64,000 nucleotides of DNA from Ruegeria marina. GTDB lineage: Bacteria; Pseudomonadota; Alphaproteobacteria; Rhodobacterales; Rhodobacteraceae. Location of the stretch: NCBI RefSeq assembly GCF_900101475.1, contig NZ_FMZV01000003.1, positions 124,001 through 188,000 of the forward strand. Direction: 5' to 3'. Positions within the stretch are counted from its first letter, which is position 1, and every line of letters starts with the position of its first letter. The position numbers and the translations under genes are program-made. Below are positions 17,251 through 26,327 of this stretch, piece after piece. The notes under the pieces were generated by a model that had not been told where the DNA came from, did no database searches, and saw only the letters and a list, made by a program, of their open reading frames with translations.

Positions 17251-18279
17251 CTAGATTGCGGGCTTCAGATACTGCTCCACCGCCAGCCGGTCGCCATCGG
17301 CAGCCACCATCCCGGCCTGCGCCAGCGCCCGCAGGGGCTCGACCTGTGACCGGTCGCCCAGCGCGCCGAACCGCCGCGCCACCGCACCGGCCAGCGCCGG
17401 GTCGTCCCGCAGCAGCGCCGCGACCAGACCGCGCACATGGGATTGCAAATCCGGCTCGCCCGTCAGGCTGTGAAGCGCCAGCGCCTCGACCAGCACCTCG
17501 CGCGTCTCGGGCGTGAAGGCGGGCCCCGCCCGCAGCAGCGCCGCGATCCGGTCTGCCCCCGGCCGCCCCTGGCTCTCGATCAGCGCCACCGCATAGGCCC
17601 CGGCCATGCTGCCGGTCGGCGATCTCCCGCCCGCAAACTTGGCGCGCAGGAACGCGGCCGCCGCCGGATCCGGGCTCTTGCCCAGCAACAGCACCCGGAT
17701 CGGTATCATCCTGAACCGGTGCGGCGCATAGAAATCCGCCGTCAGCAACGCGGTGTCCGGGGCCAGCGACAGGCGGTCGAACACCGCGTAAGGCGCCTGG
17801 TCCAGCTCGGCCAGGACCAGGTCGTCCACCCTCCGGTCCGGGTGATGCAGAAGATCGGCGAAGAACTGGAACCGGCCCGCCTGATCGCCCGCAGCCCAGC
17901 TCTCCAGCCGCGGCACGATCCGGTCCAGCACCGACCGGAATGCAGCATCGACATAGGCGAGCTGCACCCAGGTTCCGTCCCCACCGTCGCGCGCGAACAT
18001 CACCCTGTCCTGCGGGCCGAGATTCAGCCGCCGCCGGGTCAGCGAATCGACCAGCTGCGGTATCTCGACCCCGTCAAGGCTGCCCCGGATCGCCTCGACG
18101 GCAACAAAGCGGAACGGATTTTCAGGATCGGCCCGCGCCAGCACGATGTGATCGCTCTCCAGCATCCGGTCGATCACGGTCCTTTCCGGCAGGTAGCCGT
18201 GAAAACCGCAGGCCCGCGCCTCGCCCGCCGCCAGCACAAGGATCAGCGTCGCGCCGAGAAACGATATCAGCTTTCGCAT
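17251..18279 (-). CDS. Exported protein with HEAT-like C-terminal half, unknown
   Basis: 342 residues. The start MRKLISFLGATLILVLAAGEARA (18279) is a clear signal peptide with an AEARA-type cleavage site, and GGGAGAG precedes it. The N-terminal half (about 25-150) contains CGFHGYLPERT. The C-terminal half is a run of alanine/leucine-rich helical hairpins (about 160-340) resembling HEAT-type repeats. No enzyme motif was seen. It ends 12 bases from the convergent hydroxylase gene. An upstream ATG at 18381 is rejected because it would bury the signal peptide. Confidence 0.7.
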   Translation of the reverse strand: MRKLISFLGATLILVLAAGEARACGFHGYLPERTVIDRMLESDHIVLARADPENPFRFVAVEAIRGSLDGVEIPQLVDSLTRRRLNLGPQDRVMFARDGGDGTWVQLAYVDAAFRSVLDRIVPRLESWAAGDQAGRFQFFADLLHHPDRRVDDLVLAELDQAPYAVFDRLSLAPDTALLTADFYAPHRFRMIPIRVLLLGKSPDPAAAAFLRAKFAGGRSPTGSMAGAYAVALIESQGRPGADRIAALLRAGPAFTPETREVLVEALALHSLTGEPDLQSHVRGLVAALLRDDPALAGAVARRFGALGDRSQVEPLRALAQAGMVAADGDRLAVEQYLKPAI

Positions 18280-18445
18280 ATCCACTCTCCCCCGGCCCCC
18301 GGGACCGCCAACGTTATTCCCCCAAGGCAGGACGCCCTGTTCCTTCACTACCATATTCTTCCAGTTTTCCGACAATTCCAACTTTAACGGAACGGTAGGA
18401 AGTTTGCCCGAGCCTCATGCCGGACGGAACTCTGGATGCCGAACC

Positions 18446-19303
18446 ATGACCTCATTTTCGAAACGCCGCGAAAAAATGGCCGACCTGCCGCCCGGCTCCG
18501 AAAGCCCGCTCAGCGCAGCGGTTTCAGGCCGCGACCGGTCGGCGGTCGCGATGGCGACCGAGGCGGTACGCCATGGTGACTGCATGCTGGCCTATCAACC
18601 TGTGCTTCAGGCGCATCCGCCCCATGCTGTCGCCTTCTGGGAAGGGTTCCTTCGCGTGCTCGACGAAACCGGCCGCCAGATCCCGGCGCGCGATTTCATG
18701 CCCCAGGTCGAAAACACCGAGATCGGGCGCGAGCTTGACCGGATCGCACTCGACACCGGGCTCAGGGCCTTGCGTAAAAAACCGGACATTCGGCTGTCGA
18801 TCAACATGTCGGCGCGCTCCATCGGATTCCATTCCTGGATGCAGACGCTCGACCAGCACCTGTCGCGCGATCCTGCACTGGGCGAACGCCTGATCCTTGA
18901 AATCAACCAGACCTCGGCGATGGCGATGCCGGAACTGGTGATCGACTTCATGGACCGGCTGCAACCGCGCGGCATCGCCTTTGCGCTGGATGATTTCGGC
19001 GACGGCCCGATCGACTTCAACGCCTTCCGCGACTTCTTCTTCGACGCGGTCAAGATCGACGGCCGTTTCGTGCGCGGGGTGAGCGGCCATCGTGGCAATC
19101 AGGCCATCGTGCGCACCCTGGTCGCGCTCGCCAGGGAGTTCGAGATGCTCGTTGTTGCGGAATCGGTCGAGACCGAAGCCGACGCCGGCTTTCTCGTGGC
19201 AACCGGTGTCGATTGCCTCCAGGGCTTTCTTTGCGGCGCGCCGAGCGTCTCTCCCAAGTGGGACAGAAAACCGGTGAACCCCGCCCGCAAGGCGAACGCC
19301 TGA
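18446..19303 (+). CDS. EAL-domain protein with degenerate motifs
   Basis: About 285 residues, a stand-alone EAL domain without an obvious sensor. Retained: Glu66 (EGF in place of EAL), Asn120 (NMSARS), Glu152 (LEINQ), Asp182-Asp183 (DDFG), Lys203 (VKID), Glu239 (AESVE) and Gln259 (LQGF). Altered: EAL is EGF, the second Glu of the LEITE motif is Gln155, and loop 6 reads DDFGDGPIDF instead of DDFGTGYSS. EAL proteins hydrolyse c-di-GMP; these changes make full activity doubtful. Start uncertain: ATG at 18446, ATG at 18476 or TTG at 18404 (preceded by AGGA). Confidence 0.8.
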   Translation: MTSFSKRREKMADLPPGSESPLSAAVSGRDRSAVAMATEAVRHGDCMLAYQPVLQAHPPHAVAFWEGFLRVLDETGRQIPARDFMPQVENTEIGRELDRIALDTGLRALRKKPDIRLSINMSARSIGFHSWMQTLDQHLSRDPALGERLILEINQTSAMAMPELVIDFMDRLQPRGIAFALDDFGDGPIDFNAFRDFFFDAVKIDGRFVRGVSGHRGNQAIVRTLVALAREFEMLVVAESVETEADAGFLVATGVDCLQGFLCGAPSVSPKWDRKPVNPARKANA

Positions 19304-19347
19304 CGGCCGAAACCCGCTTGCATGAACGTGAGACAAGCTGTCCGTTG

Positions 19348-19359
19348 CTGCGCATGCAG
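19348..19359. promoter_or_regulatory. Inverted repeat resembling a PhaR site, upstream of phaA
   Basis: CTGC-GCAT-GCAG, extended to five-base arms GCTGC/GCAGC, lies 117 bases before the phaA start. PhaR regulators of Rhodobacteraceae are reported to bind CTGC-N3/4-GCAG repeats; the match is by eye. Confidence 0.4.
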
Positions 19360-19475
19360 CGTTACGCTATGTCAAGGGCGCTTGAGCGGGGGATTTAGGG
19401 GCGCTCCAGAGTCGACTTCCGGCTCGTTTGCCGTCAGATTTCCCAATAGTCCATGACGGCATAGGATCGGATCAC

Positions 19476-20651
19476 ATGACCAACATCGTAATTGCATCGG
19501 CCGCCCGCACCGGCGTCGGCAGCTTTGGCGGATCGTTCGCCAATACCCCCGCACATGACCTGGGCGCCGCAGTGCTCGAAGCGGTCGTCGCCCGCGCGGG
19601 CATCGACAAGGCCGAAGTCAGCGAAACCATCCTCGGCCAGGTCCTGACCGCGGCCCAAGGCCAGAACCCCGCCCGCCAGGCCCATATCAACGCCGGACTG
19701 CCCAAGGAAAGCGCCGCCTGGGGCATCAACCAGGTCTGCGGTTCGGGCTTGCGCGCCGTGGCGCTGGGCGCTCAGCACATCCTGCTGGGCGACGCCGATA
19801 TCGTCATCGCCGGCGGCCAGGAAAACATGACCCTCTCGCCCCATGCCGCGAATCTGCGCGCCGGCCACAAGATGGGCGACATGAAATATATCGACACGAT
19901 GATCCGCGACGGTCTGTGGGATGCGTTCAACGGCTACCACATGGGCCAGACCGCCGAAAACGTCGCCGAACAGTGGCAGATCAGCCGCGAGATGCAGGAC
20001 GAGTTCGCCGTCGCCTCGCAGAACAAGGCCGAAGCCGCACAGAAGGCCGGCAAGTTCGCCGACGAGATCGTGCCCTTCACCATCAAGACCCGCAAGGGCG
20101 ACATCGTGATGGACAGCGACGAATACATCCGCCACGGCGCCACCATCGAGGCGATGCAGAAACTGCGCCCCGCCTTCACCAAGGACGGCAGCGTCACCGC
20201 CGCCAACGCCAGCGGCCTGAACGACGGTGCCGCCGCCACCCTGCTGATGACCGCCGAGAACGCCGAGAAGCGCGGTATCGAGCCGCTGGCCCGCATCGCT
20301 TCCTACGCCACCGCCGGGCTCGACCCGTCGATCATGGGTGTCGGCCCCATCCATGCCTCGCGCAAGGCGCTGGCCAAGGCCGGCTGGAAGGTCGAGGACC
20401 TGGACCTGGTCGAGGCCAACGAAGCCTTTGCCGCCCAGGCCTGTGCGGTGAACAAGGACATGGGCTGGGATCCGGCCATCGTCAACGTCAACGGCGGCGC
20501 CATCGCCATCGGCCACCCGATCGGCGCCTCGGGCTGCCGCGTCCTGAACACCCTACTCTTCGAAATGAAGCGCCGCAACGCCAAGAAGGGTCTCGCGACC
20601 CTCTGCATCGGTGGCGGCATGGGCGTTGCCCTCTGCGTGGAGCGCGACTGA
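19476..20651 (+). CDS. phaA: Acetyl-CoA acetyltransferase (beta-ketothiolase)
   Basis: 391 residues. Condenses two acetyl-CoA to acetoacetyl-CoA, the first step of polyhydroxybutyrate synthesis. The nucleophile is Cys88 (NQVCGSGL). His347 (IGHPIGASG) and Cys377 (LCIGGGMG) complete the active site. The start at 19476 ([15 protein letters not shown]) fits the family, with AGGATCGG upstream. phaB follows on the same strand, but a terminator lies between them. No phaC synthase is present; in this group phaC usually lies in a separate phaZCPR cluster. Confidence 0.96.
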   Translation: MTNIVIASAARTGVGSFGGSFANTPAHDLGAAVLEAVVARAGIDKAEVSETILGQVLTAAQGQNPARQAHINAGLPKESAAWGINQVCGSGLRAVALGAQHILLGDADIVIAGGQENMTLSPHAANLRAGHKMGDMKYIDTMIRDGLWDAFNGYHMGQTAENVAEQWQISREMQDEFAVASQNKAEAAQKAGKFADEIVPFTIKTRKGDIVMDSDEYIRHGATIEAMQKLRPAFTKDGSVTAANASGLNDGAAATLLMTAENAEKRGIEPLARIASYATAGLDPSIMGVGPIHASRKALAKAGWKVEDLDLVEANEAFAAQACAVNKDMGWDPAIVNVNGGAIAIGHPIGASGCRVLNTLLFEMKRRNAKKGLATLCIGGGMGVALCVERD

Positions 20652-20675
20652 TCGCCCGAACCGGTCATAGGAACA

Positions 20676-20698
20676 GGGCGCCGTCAGGCGCCCTTTTT
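20676..20698 (+). terminator. Intrinsic terminator after phaA
   Basis: GGGCGCC-GTCA-GGCGCCC (20676-20693) followed by five T. It lies 25 bases after the phaA stop and should reduce read-through into phaB. Confidence 0.85.
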
Positions 20699-20717
20699 CG
20701 TGGCATTCCAAGAACAT

Positions 20718-20778
20718 GCTGCAAGTGCGACAATATTGTTGCTCTGCAATGCGGGAATTCACCGCGAAACAATATTGC
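20718..20778 (+). promoter_or_regulatory. phaB upstream region with repeated ACAATATTG palindromes and TGC motifs
   Basis: A perfect palindrome ACAATATTGT (20730-20739) and a second copy ACAATATTGC (20769-20778) lie 39 bases apart. Between and around them are several TGC/GCA words (CTGCAAGTGC, TTGCTCTGCAATGCG), including CTGC-AAT-GCGG, one mismatch from a CTGC-N3-GCAG PhaR-type site. phaB therefore probably has its own promoter, regulated here. Confidence 0.45.
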
Positions 20779-20839
20779 GCATTTCAGCCCCACATCGTAA
20801 CAGCATTATCAAGCCAATTCAGATCTGGAGGATTCCTCA

Positions 20840-21562
20840 ATGGCACGTACAGCACTCGTCACCGGCGGTTCGCGCGGCATCGGCGCCGCGATTTCCAAGG
20901 CGCTCAAGGCCGAAGGCTACAATGTCGCCGCCACCTATGCCGGCAATGACGAAGCCGCGGCAGCCTTCACCGCCGAGACCGGCATCAAGACCTACAAGTG
21001 GAACGTCGCCAGCTACGAGGACAGCGCAGCAGGCATCGCCAAGGTCGAGGCCGAGCTGGGCCCGATCGACGTGGTGGTCGCCAATGCCGGCATCACCAAG
21101 GACGCACCCTTCCACAAGATGACCCCGGAACAGTGGCAGCAGGTGATCGACACCAACCTGACCGGCGTGTTCAACACCGTCCATCCCGTCTGGCCCGGCA
21201 TGCGCGAGCGCAAGTTCGGCCGCGTCATCGTGATCTCCTCGATCAACGGCCAGAAGGGCCAGTTCGCCCAGGTCAACTATGCCGCGACCAAGGCCGGCGA
21301 CATCGGCATCGTCCGCTCCCTGGCCCAGGAAGGCGCCCGCGCCGGCATCACCGCCAACGCGGTCTGCCCCGGTTATATCGCCACCGAAATGGTCATGGCC
21401 GTGCCGGAGAAGGTGCGCGAATCCATCATCGCCCAGATCCCCGCAGGCCGCCTGGGCGAGCCCGAGGAAATCGCCCGCTGCGTGGTGTTCCTGGCCTCCG
21501 ACGACGCCCAGTTCATCAACGGCTCGACCATCTCGGCCAACGGAGCCCAGTTCTTCGGCTGA
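20840..21562 (+). CDS. phaB: Acetoacetyl-CoA reductase
   Basis: 240-residue short-chain dehydrogenase reducing acetoacetyl-CoA to (R)-3-hydroxybutyryl-CoA with NADPH, the second step of PHB synthesis. The nucleotide loop is TGGSRGIG (8-15), NAGIT is present at 82-86, and the catalytic residues are Ser133/134, Tyr147 and Lys151 (YAATK). GVFNTVHPVWPGM is characteristic of PhaB. A strong ribosome-binding site TGGAGG precedes the ATG. Separated from phaA by a terminator and a possible regulatory region. Confidence 0.96.
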   Translation: MARTALVTGGSRGIGAAISKALKAEGYNVAATYAGNDEAAAAFTAETGIKTYKWNVASYEDSAAGIAKVEAELGPIDVVVANAGITKDAPFHKMTPEQWQQVIDTNLTGVFNTVHPVWPGMRERKFGRVIVISSINGQKGQFAQVNYAATKAGDIGIVRSLAQEGARAGITANAVCPGYIATEMVMAVPEKVRESIIAQIPAGRLGEPEEIARCVVFLASDDAQFINGSTISANGAQFFG

Positions 21563-21584
21563 AGACCGGCCCGTCATCCCATGC

Positions 21585-21613
21585 AAGACCGCCCCGTCCG
21601 GGGCGGTCTTTTT
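21585..21613 (+). terminator. Intrinsic terminator after phaB
   Basis: An 11-bp perfect stem, AAGACCGCCCC and GGGGCGGTCTT with loop GTCC, runs into a T tract. It begins 22 bases after the phaB stop. Confidence 0.92.
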
Positions 21614-21704
21614 CGTTCAACACAGGCGCATCGCACGAAAAAATTTGGCGCACGGGCCGTAACCGCCTTATCCTGAGGCACAACGCGATACCGGAGCCCA
21701 GGAT

Positions 21705-24700
21705 TTGAAGTCTTCCCCGCCCCCCGACAAACCGCGTACCCGGGCGTCAGGGCGCGCAGCTGCCCCGGGGCACGAACAGGCGCTGCGCAGCATCCTCGAC
21801 ATCATCAGCACCTCGCGCGCCGACACCGGGCCTGTCTTTGCAGCGATTCTCGAAAACGCCTGCCTGCTCTGCGAGGCGCCCTTTGCCGGCCTATACCTTG
21901 TGGATGCTTCAGGCAGCCGCGCCCATCTGGTCGCCAGCCTCGGCGCGCGGCCCGAATATCTCGAACATGCCCTGACCGGCTGGCCACTGGACAATCCGGC
22001 CTCCATCCCGAGCGCGATCAATTCCGGTGCGGTGGTGCAGATCGCCGATCTTGCCGACACCGATCTCTACCGCGCAGGCGACCAGCGCCGCGTCGAGGCG
22101 GTGGACATCGAAGGCATCCGAACCTTTCTGGCCGTGCCGCTGATGCAGGGCAACCGCGCGTTAGGCGCGATCGGGCTCTACCGGCGCGAAGTGGACCCCT
22201 TTTCATCCGATCAGATCGCGCTGGTCGAAACCTTCGCCGCCCAGGCCGTCATCGCCATCGAGAACGTGCGCCAGTTCCACGACTTGCAGACCCGGCTGGA
22301 GCGCGAGGCCGCGACCCGCGACATTCTCGAAGTCATCAGCCAGTCGCGCGACGACGAACAGCCGGTCTTCGACGTGATACTGGAAAACGCGCTCAGGCTG
22401 TGCGACGCGCCCTTCGGATTCCTGGTTCTGCCGAACCGGGATCGCACGCATCTGGAAATCAAGGCCTGGAGCGGAATGCATTCCGAGGTGGCAGACTGGC
22501 TGCACGAAAACCCGTTTCCGATGGACCCGGAACGGCTCGCCATAGCCCGCGCCATTACCGAGGGGGTCGTTCAGCACATCCCGGACGCGCAAAATTCCAA
22601 AATGTATCGCGCCGGCGAAAAGTACCGGCGCAAGATGGTCGACGACGAAGGCTTTCGCAGTTTCATCAGCGTACCCCTGATCAGCAAGGGCGTCGGTATC
22701 GGCGTCATCACGCTCTACCGGATGGAAAAGCGCCCCTTCACCGAAGACGAGATCGCCCTGGTCGAAACTTTCGCCGCCCAGGCGGTCATCGCCATCGACA
22801 ACGTGCGCCAGTTCCGCGAGGTGCAGGAGAGACTGGAACGCGAGAGGGCTTCTCGGGAAATCCTGCAGGTGATCAGCAGGTCCCGCGACGATGAATTGCC
22901 GGTCTTTGACACCATCCTCGCAAGTGCCTGCCGGCTCTGCGAAGCCCCGCTCGCCTTCCTGAGCCTGGTGAACGATCTGGGCACCCATTTCCGGGTGCCC
23001 GCGCATCGCGGTGCCAGCCCCGAGATGGCCAGGGTCTGGGACACCCAGCTTGAACCGCTCGAAGACTCCGCTCTGACCACATCGCGGGCGATCAGGGAGC
23101 GGAGCGTCATTCAGGTCGAAGACCTGTCGGCCGTGGACACGCCCGACACGGTCGACGGTCGCCGCGCGCAACTGGTCGAGCTGGAACAGGTCCGCACCTA
23201 TCTGGTGATCCCGCTGATCCACGACTCGCGGGCAATCGGGACGATCAATCTCTACCGGCGCGAGATTCGCGCATTCACACCCGAACAGATCGAACTGGTC
23301 GAAACCTTCGCCGCCCAGGCCGTCATCGCCATCGAGAACGTCCGCCAGTTCCGCGAATTGAGCACCCGGCTCGAACGCGAGGCCGCCACCCGCCAGATCC
23401 TCCAGGTCATCAGCAGCAACCGCGACGACGAACAGCCAATCTTCGACACCATTCTCGAACTTGCCGCCCGGTTGTGCCGGGTGTCGTCGGCGGCACTGTT
23501 GATCCTGAACGTCGCGCGCACCAAATTCCACCTGGCGTCCTACCGTGGACCCGAGATCGAACCGGTCAGCCCGGACAACACGTGGAGCCTGAACGCTCCG
23601 TTGCCCGTCGCCGAGGCGCTCCGCGAGGCGCACAGCGTCCACATTCCCGACCTGAAACAGAGCCCCGCCTACCGCAACCGCGACCCGCTCTATGTCCGGC
23701 TGGTCGAGCAGGACGGCCTGCGCGCCCGGTTGGTCGTCCCGCTGTTGCGCGACGGTATCGCCCTCGGTGCGATCGTGCTGAGCAGGACCGAACCCTTACC
23801 GTTTACCAGCGACGAAATCGCGCTGATCGAAACTTTCGCCGCCCAGGCCGTCATCGCCATCGAGAACGTGCGCCAGTTCCGCGAACTTCAGGAACGGCTT
23901 GAACGCGAAACCGCGACCGGACAGGTCCTCCAGGTCATCAGCAGCAGCCGCGACAACGACCTGCCGGTATTCGACACCATTCTGGAAAACGCCGCGCGCC
24001 TGTGCGGCGCAGTCCGTGCCCGCCTGCTGCTGACCAACCATGAAAAGACCAAGTTGCACGTCGTCGGCTCGTGGGGAGAGCCGAATCCTGCGATGCCGGA
24101 CGGCATGGTCATCGACATGATCCCGGAAATGCTGCCGGTACGCTGCATCCTGGAAAAGACGATCATCAACGTCGCCGACGGGCGTGAAACCGAAGGCTAC
24201 AAGAAGGGCATCCCCCAGATCGTCAGCAACATCGACACCACGCAGGCCCGCTCAGTCCTCGCGGTGCCGCTGATCAGGGACGGTGAGGCAATCGGCTGCA
24301 TCGTGCTGACCGACCGCGCGGTCGCCGCCTATAACGACAACGATGTCTCGCTGGTACGCACCTTCGCCGCCCAGGCCGTGATCGCCATCGAGAACGTCCG
24401 CCAGTTCCGCGAGGTCCAGACCCGTCTGGAACGGGAAACCACCACCAAGAACATCCTCAGCGTCATCTCCCAATCCCGCGACGACGAAATGCCGGTCTTC
24501 GACGCCATACTCGACGGTGCAGCGCGGCTCTGTGATGCGCCGCTGGCCTACATCCGCCTGATCACGCCGGATGCAACCGGTCTGGAACTGGTCGCTTTCC
24601 ACGGCACCTCCGTGGAATTCGTCGCGGTGATGAAGGCCAGTCCCCTACCGCTCGACCCGACACAGTCGGACACGGCGCGCGCGGTTACGGAAAGGACCGT

Positions 24701-26186
24701 CATACATATCGAGGATCTGGCCGCCGGCCCGCTCTACGCCACAGGTCAGCCCCTGCGCGTGCATGCCGTCGAGACCGAGGGGATGCGAACCCTGCTTGTG
24801 GTCCCGCTCACCAGCGGCGCGACGTGCCTCGGCACCATCTCGCTCTACCGCCGCGAAGTGGCGCCGTTTTCCGATGATCAGATTGCCCTGGTTCAGGCCT
24901 TCGCCGCCCAGGCCGTCATCGCCATCGAGAACGTGCGCCAGTTCCGCGAGGTGCAGCAGCGTTTGCGGCGCGAGCGCGCCTCGGCCGAAGTGCTGAGGGT
25001 CATCAGCCAGAGCCGGGACGACGAGAAGCCGGTCTTCGACGCGATCCTCGAGAACGCCTGCACGCTTTGCAACGCGCCGCTCGCCGGCCTGATCCTGGGG
25101 ACCCCGCAGGATGCCATCCAGACACTGGCCGCGCACAAGGGCATGTTCTCAGCCGCAATCGACCTCTTCGAGAGTGGCCGGATGCGGATGGACGCGGGCC
25201 TCTCCTACGCGGCCAGATCCATCATCGAGGGCCATCTGATCGCCTTCGAGGACATGGGGAAAAGCGACCTCTATCAGGCCGGCAGCCCGATCGTCCGCTC
25301 GATGGTCGACGATTCGGGGATTCGCAGCGTGCTGTTCGTTCCCCTGATCAAGGACGGTCAGGGGATCGGCAACCTGACCCTGTTCCGGCGAGAAGTAAAG
25401 CCTTTTGCGCAATCGGAAATCTCGCTGGTCGAAACCTTCGCCGCACAGGCGGTGATCGCCATCGAGAATGTCCGCCAATTCAAGGCGCTGGAAACGCTGA
25501 ACGCCTCGCTGGAGACCCGGGTACAGGATCAGGTCGGCGAGATCGAGCGCATGGGTCGCCTGAAACGCTTCCTGCCCGCCGCCGTGGCCGACACGGTGAT
25601 CTCTTCGGGATCAGAGAAGATGCTGTCCAGCCACCGCGCCCTGTTGGGGGTGCTGTTCTGCGACATCCGCGGCTTCACCGCATTCTGCGAAACGGCCGAA
25701 CCCGAAGAGACCATCGAGGTGCTGCAAACCTATCATCAGGAGATGGGCAAACTGATCAACGCCCATGGCGCCGGGGTCGATCACCGCATGGGCGACGGGA
25801 TCATGGTGCTGTTCAACGATCCCGTGCCCTGCGACGATCCGGCCGGCGAGGCGGTGCGGCTGGCGCTGGCGATGCGCGACCGCATGTCCGACCTCTGCCG
25901 CGGCTGGAAACGGCTGGGGCACCGGCTGGGGTTCGGGGTCGGCGTCGCGATGGGATACGCCACCGTCGGCATGGTGGGCTACGAGGGCCGGTTCGACTAC
26001 ACCGCCTCCGGCACCGCCGTGAACCTCGCCGCCCGGCTGTGCGACGAGGCCGAGGACGGAGAGATCCTGCTCAGCCCCCGCGCCTCGATCGCGGTCGAGG
26101 ACGACCACTCGGTCGAGTCGAAGGGCGAGGTCACCCTGAAGGGGATCCGCGAACCGGTCGAAATCTTTCGCCTTGTCGCCGTCTGA
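21705..26186 (+). CDS. Seven-GAF-domain class III adenylate/guanylate cyclase
   Basis: 1493 residues, cytosolic (no membrane segment). Seven GAF domains of about 175-180 residues follow in tandem. Each ends in ETFAAQAVIAIENVRQF, then a linker helix (RLERE..T..IL.VIS.SRDDE.PVFD.IL), then a new GAF starting near A.RLC.AP. A helical segment leads to a class III cyclase domain (about 1310-1493). Metal aspartates are Asp1320 (FCDIRGFT) and Asp1364 (MGDGIMVLF), and the transition-state pair is Asn1440/Arg1444 (NLAARL). The purine-specifying positions carry Arg1361 and Thr1433 rather than the classical Lys/Asp, as in other GAF-linked alphaproteobacterial cyclases. Apparent start TTG at 21705 with AGGA just upstream. 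Product (probably cAMP) and GAF ligands are unknown. Confidence 0.9.
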   Translation: MKSSPPPDKPRTRASGRAAAPGHEQALRSILDIISTSRADTGPVFAAILENACLLCEAPFAGLYLVDASGSRAHLVASLGARPEYLEHALTGWPLDNPASIPSAINSGAVVQIADLADTDLYRAGDQRRVEAVDIEGIRTFLAVPLMQGNRALGAIGLYRREVDPFSSDQIALVETFAAQAVIAIENVRQFHDLQTRLEREAATRDILEVISQSRDDEQPVFDVILENALRLCDAPFGFLVLPNRDRTHLEIKAWSGMHSEVADWLHENPFPMDPERLAIARAITEGVVQHIPDAQNSKMYRAGEKYRRKMVDDEGFRSFISVPLISKGVGIGVITLYRMEKRPFTEDEIALVETFAAQAVIAIDNVRQFREVQERLERERASREILQVISRSRDDELPVFDTILASACRLCEAPLAFLSLVNDLGTHFRVPAHRGASPEMARVWDTQLEPLEDSALTTSRAIRERSVIQVEDLSAVDTPDTVDGRRAQLVELEQVRTYLVIPLIHDSRAIGTINLYRREIRAFTPEQIELVETFAAQAVIAIENVRQFRELSTRLEREAATRQILQVISSNRDDEQPIFDTILELAARLCRVSSAALLILNVARTKFHLASYRGPEIEPVSPDNTWSLNAPLPVAEALREAHSVHIPDLKQSPAYRNRDPLYVRLVEQDGLRARLVVPLLRDGIALGAIVLSRTEPLPFTSDEIALIETFAAQAVIAIENVRQFRELQERLERETATGQVLQVISSSRDNDLPVFDTILENAARLCGAVRARLLLTNHEKTKLHVVGSWGEPNPAMPDGMVIDMIPEMLPVRCILEKTIINVADGRETEGYKKGIPQIVSNIDTTQARSVLAVPLIRDGEAIGCIVLTDRAVAAYNDNDVSLVRTFAAQAVIAIENVRQFREVQTRLERETTTKNILSVISQSRDDEMPVFDAILDGAARLCDAPLAYIRLITPDATGLELVAFHGTSVEFVAVMKASPLPLDPTQSDTARAVTERTVIHIEDLAAGPLYATGQPLRVHAVETEGMRTLLVVPLTSGATCLGTISLYRREVAPFSDDQIALVQAFAAQAVIAIENVRQFREVQQRLRRERASAEVLRVISQSRDDEKPVFDAILENACTLCNAPLAGLILGTPQDAIQTLAAHKGMFSAAIDLFESGRMRMDAGLSYAARSIIEGHLIAFEDMGKSDLYQAGSPIVRSMVDDSGIRSVLFVPLIKDGQGIGNLTLFRREVKPFAQSEISLVETFAAQAVIAIENVRQFKALETLNASLETRVQDQVGEIERMGRLKRFLPAAVADTVISSGSEKMLSSHRALLGVLFCDIRGFTAFCETAEPEETIEVLQTYHQEMGKLINAHGAGVDHRMGDGIMVLFNDPVPCDDPAGEAVRLALAMRDRMSDLCRGWKRLGHRLGFGVGVAMGYATVGMVGYEGRFDYTASGTAVNLAARLCDEAEDGEILLSPRASIAVEDDHSVESKGEVTLKGIREPVEIFRLVAV
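22231..25485 (+). repeat. Seven near-identical ~50-bp DNA repeats inside the GAF cyclase gene
   Basis: The stretch encoding FAAQAVIAIENVRQF recurs at about 22231, 22769, 23310, 23836, 24361, 24899 and 25438, spaced 525-541 bases. Nucleotide identity is very high even at third positions (TTCGCCGCCCAGGC then ATCGCCATCGAGAACGT). This points to recent duplication or gene conversion and makes the gene prone to repeat-number change. Confidence 0.9.
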
Positions 26187-26327
26187 GCGGCCTCGCCACC
26201 CTGTACAAAACGGCCAAAATGGCGCCTTGAAACACCTGCGAAACGGCAAATTCGCAGTACAAGACAGGATCGGGGCCAACCCGGCAGGGCTGACCCCGAT
26301 CATCCCGTAAGTCCGCGCGCGCAGCGG

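Noticed and set aside
22231-25485. Regularly spaced repeats considered as a CRISPR-like array
   Set aside because: Spacing is ~530 bp, the repeats are in frame and encode the end of each GAF domain; this is domain duplication.
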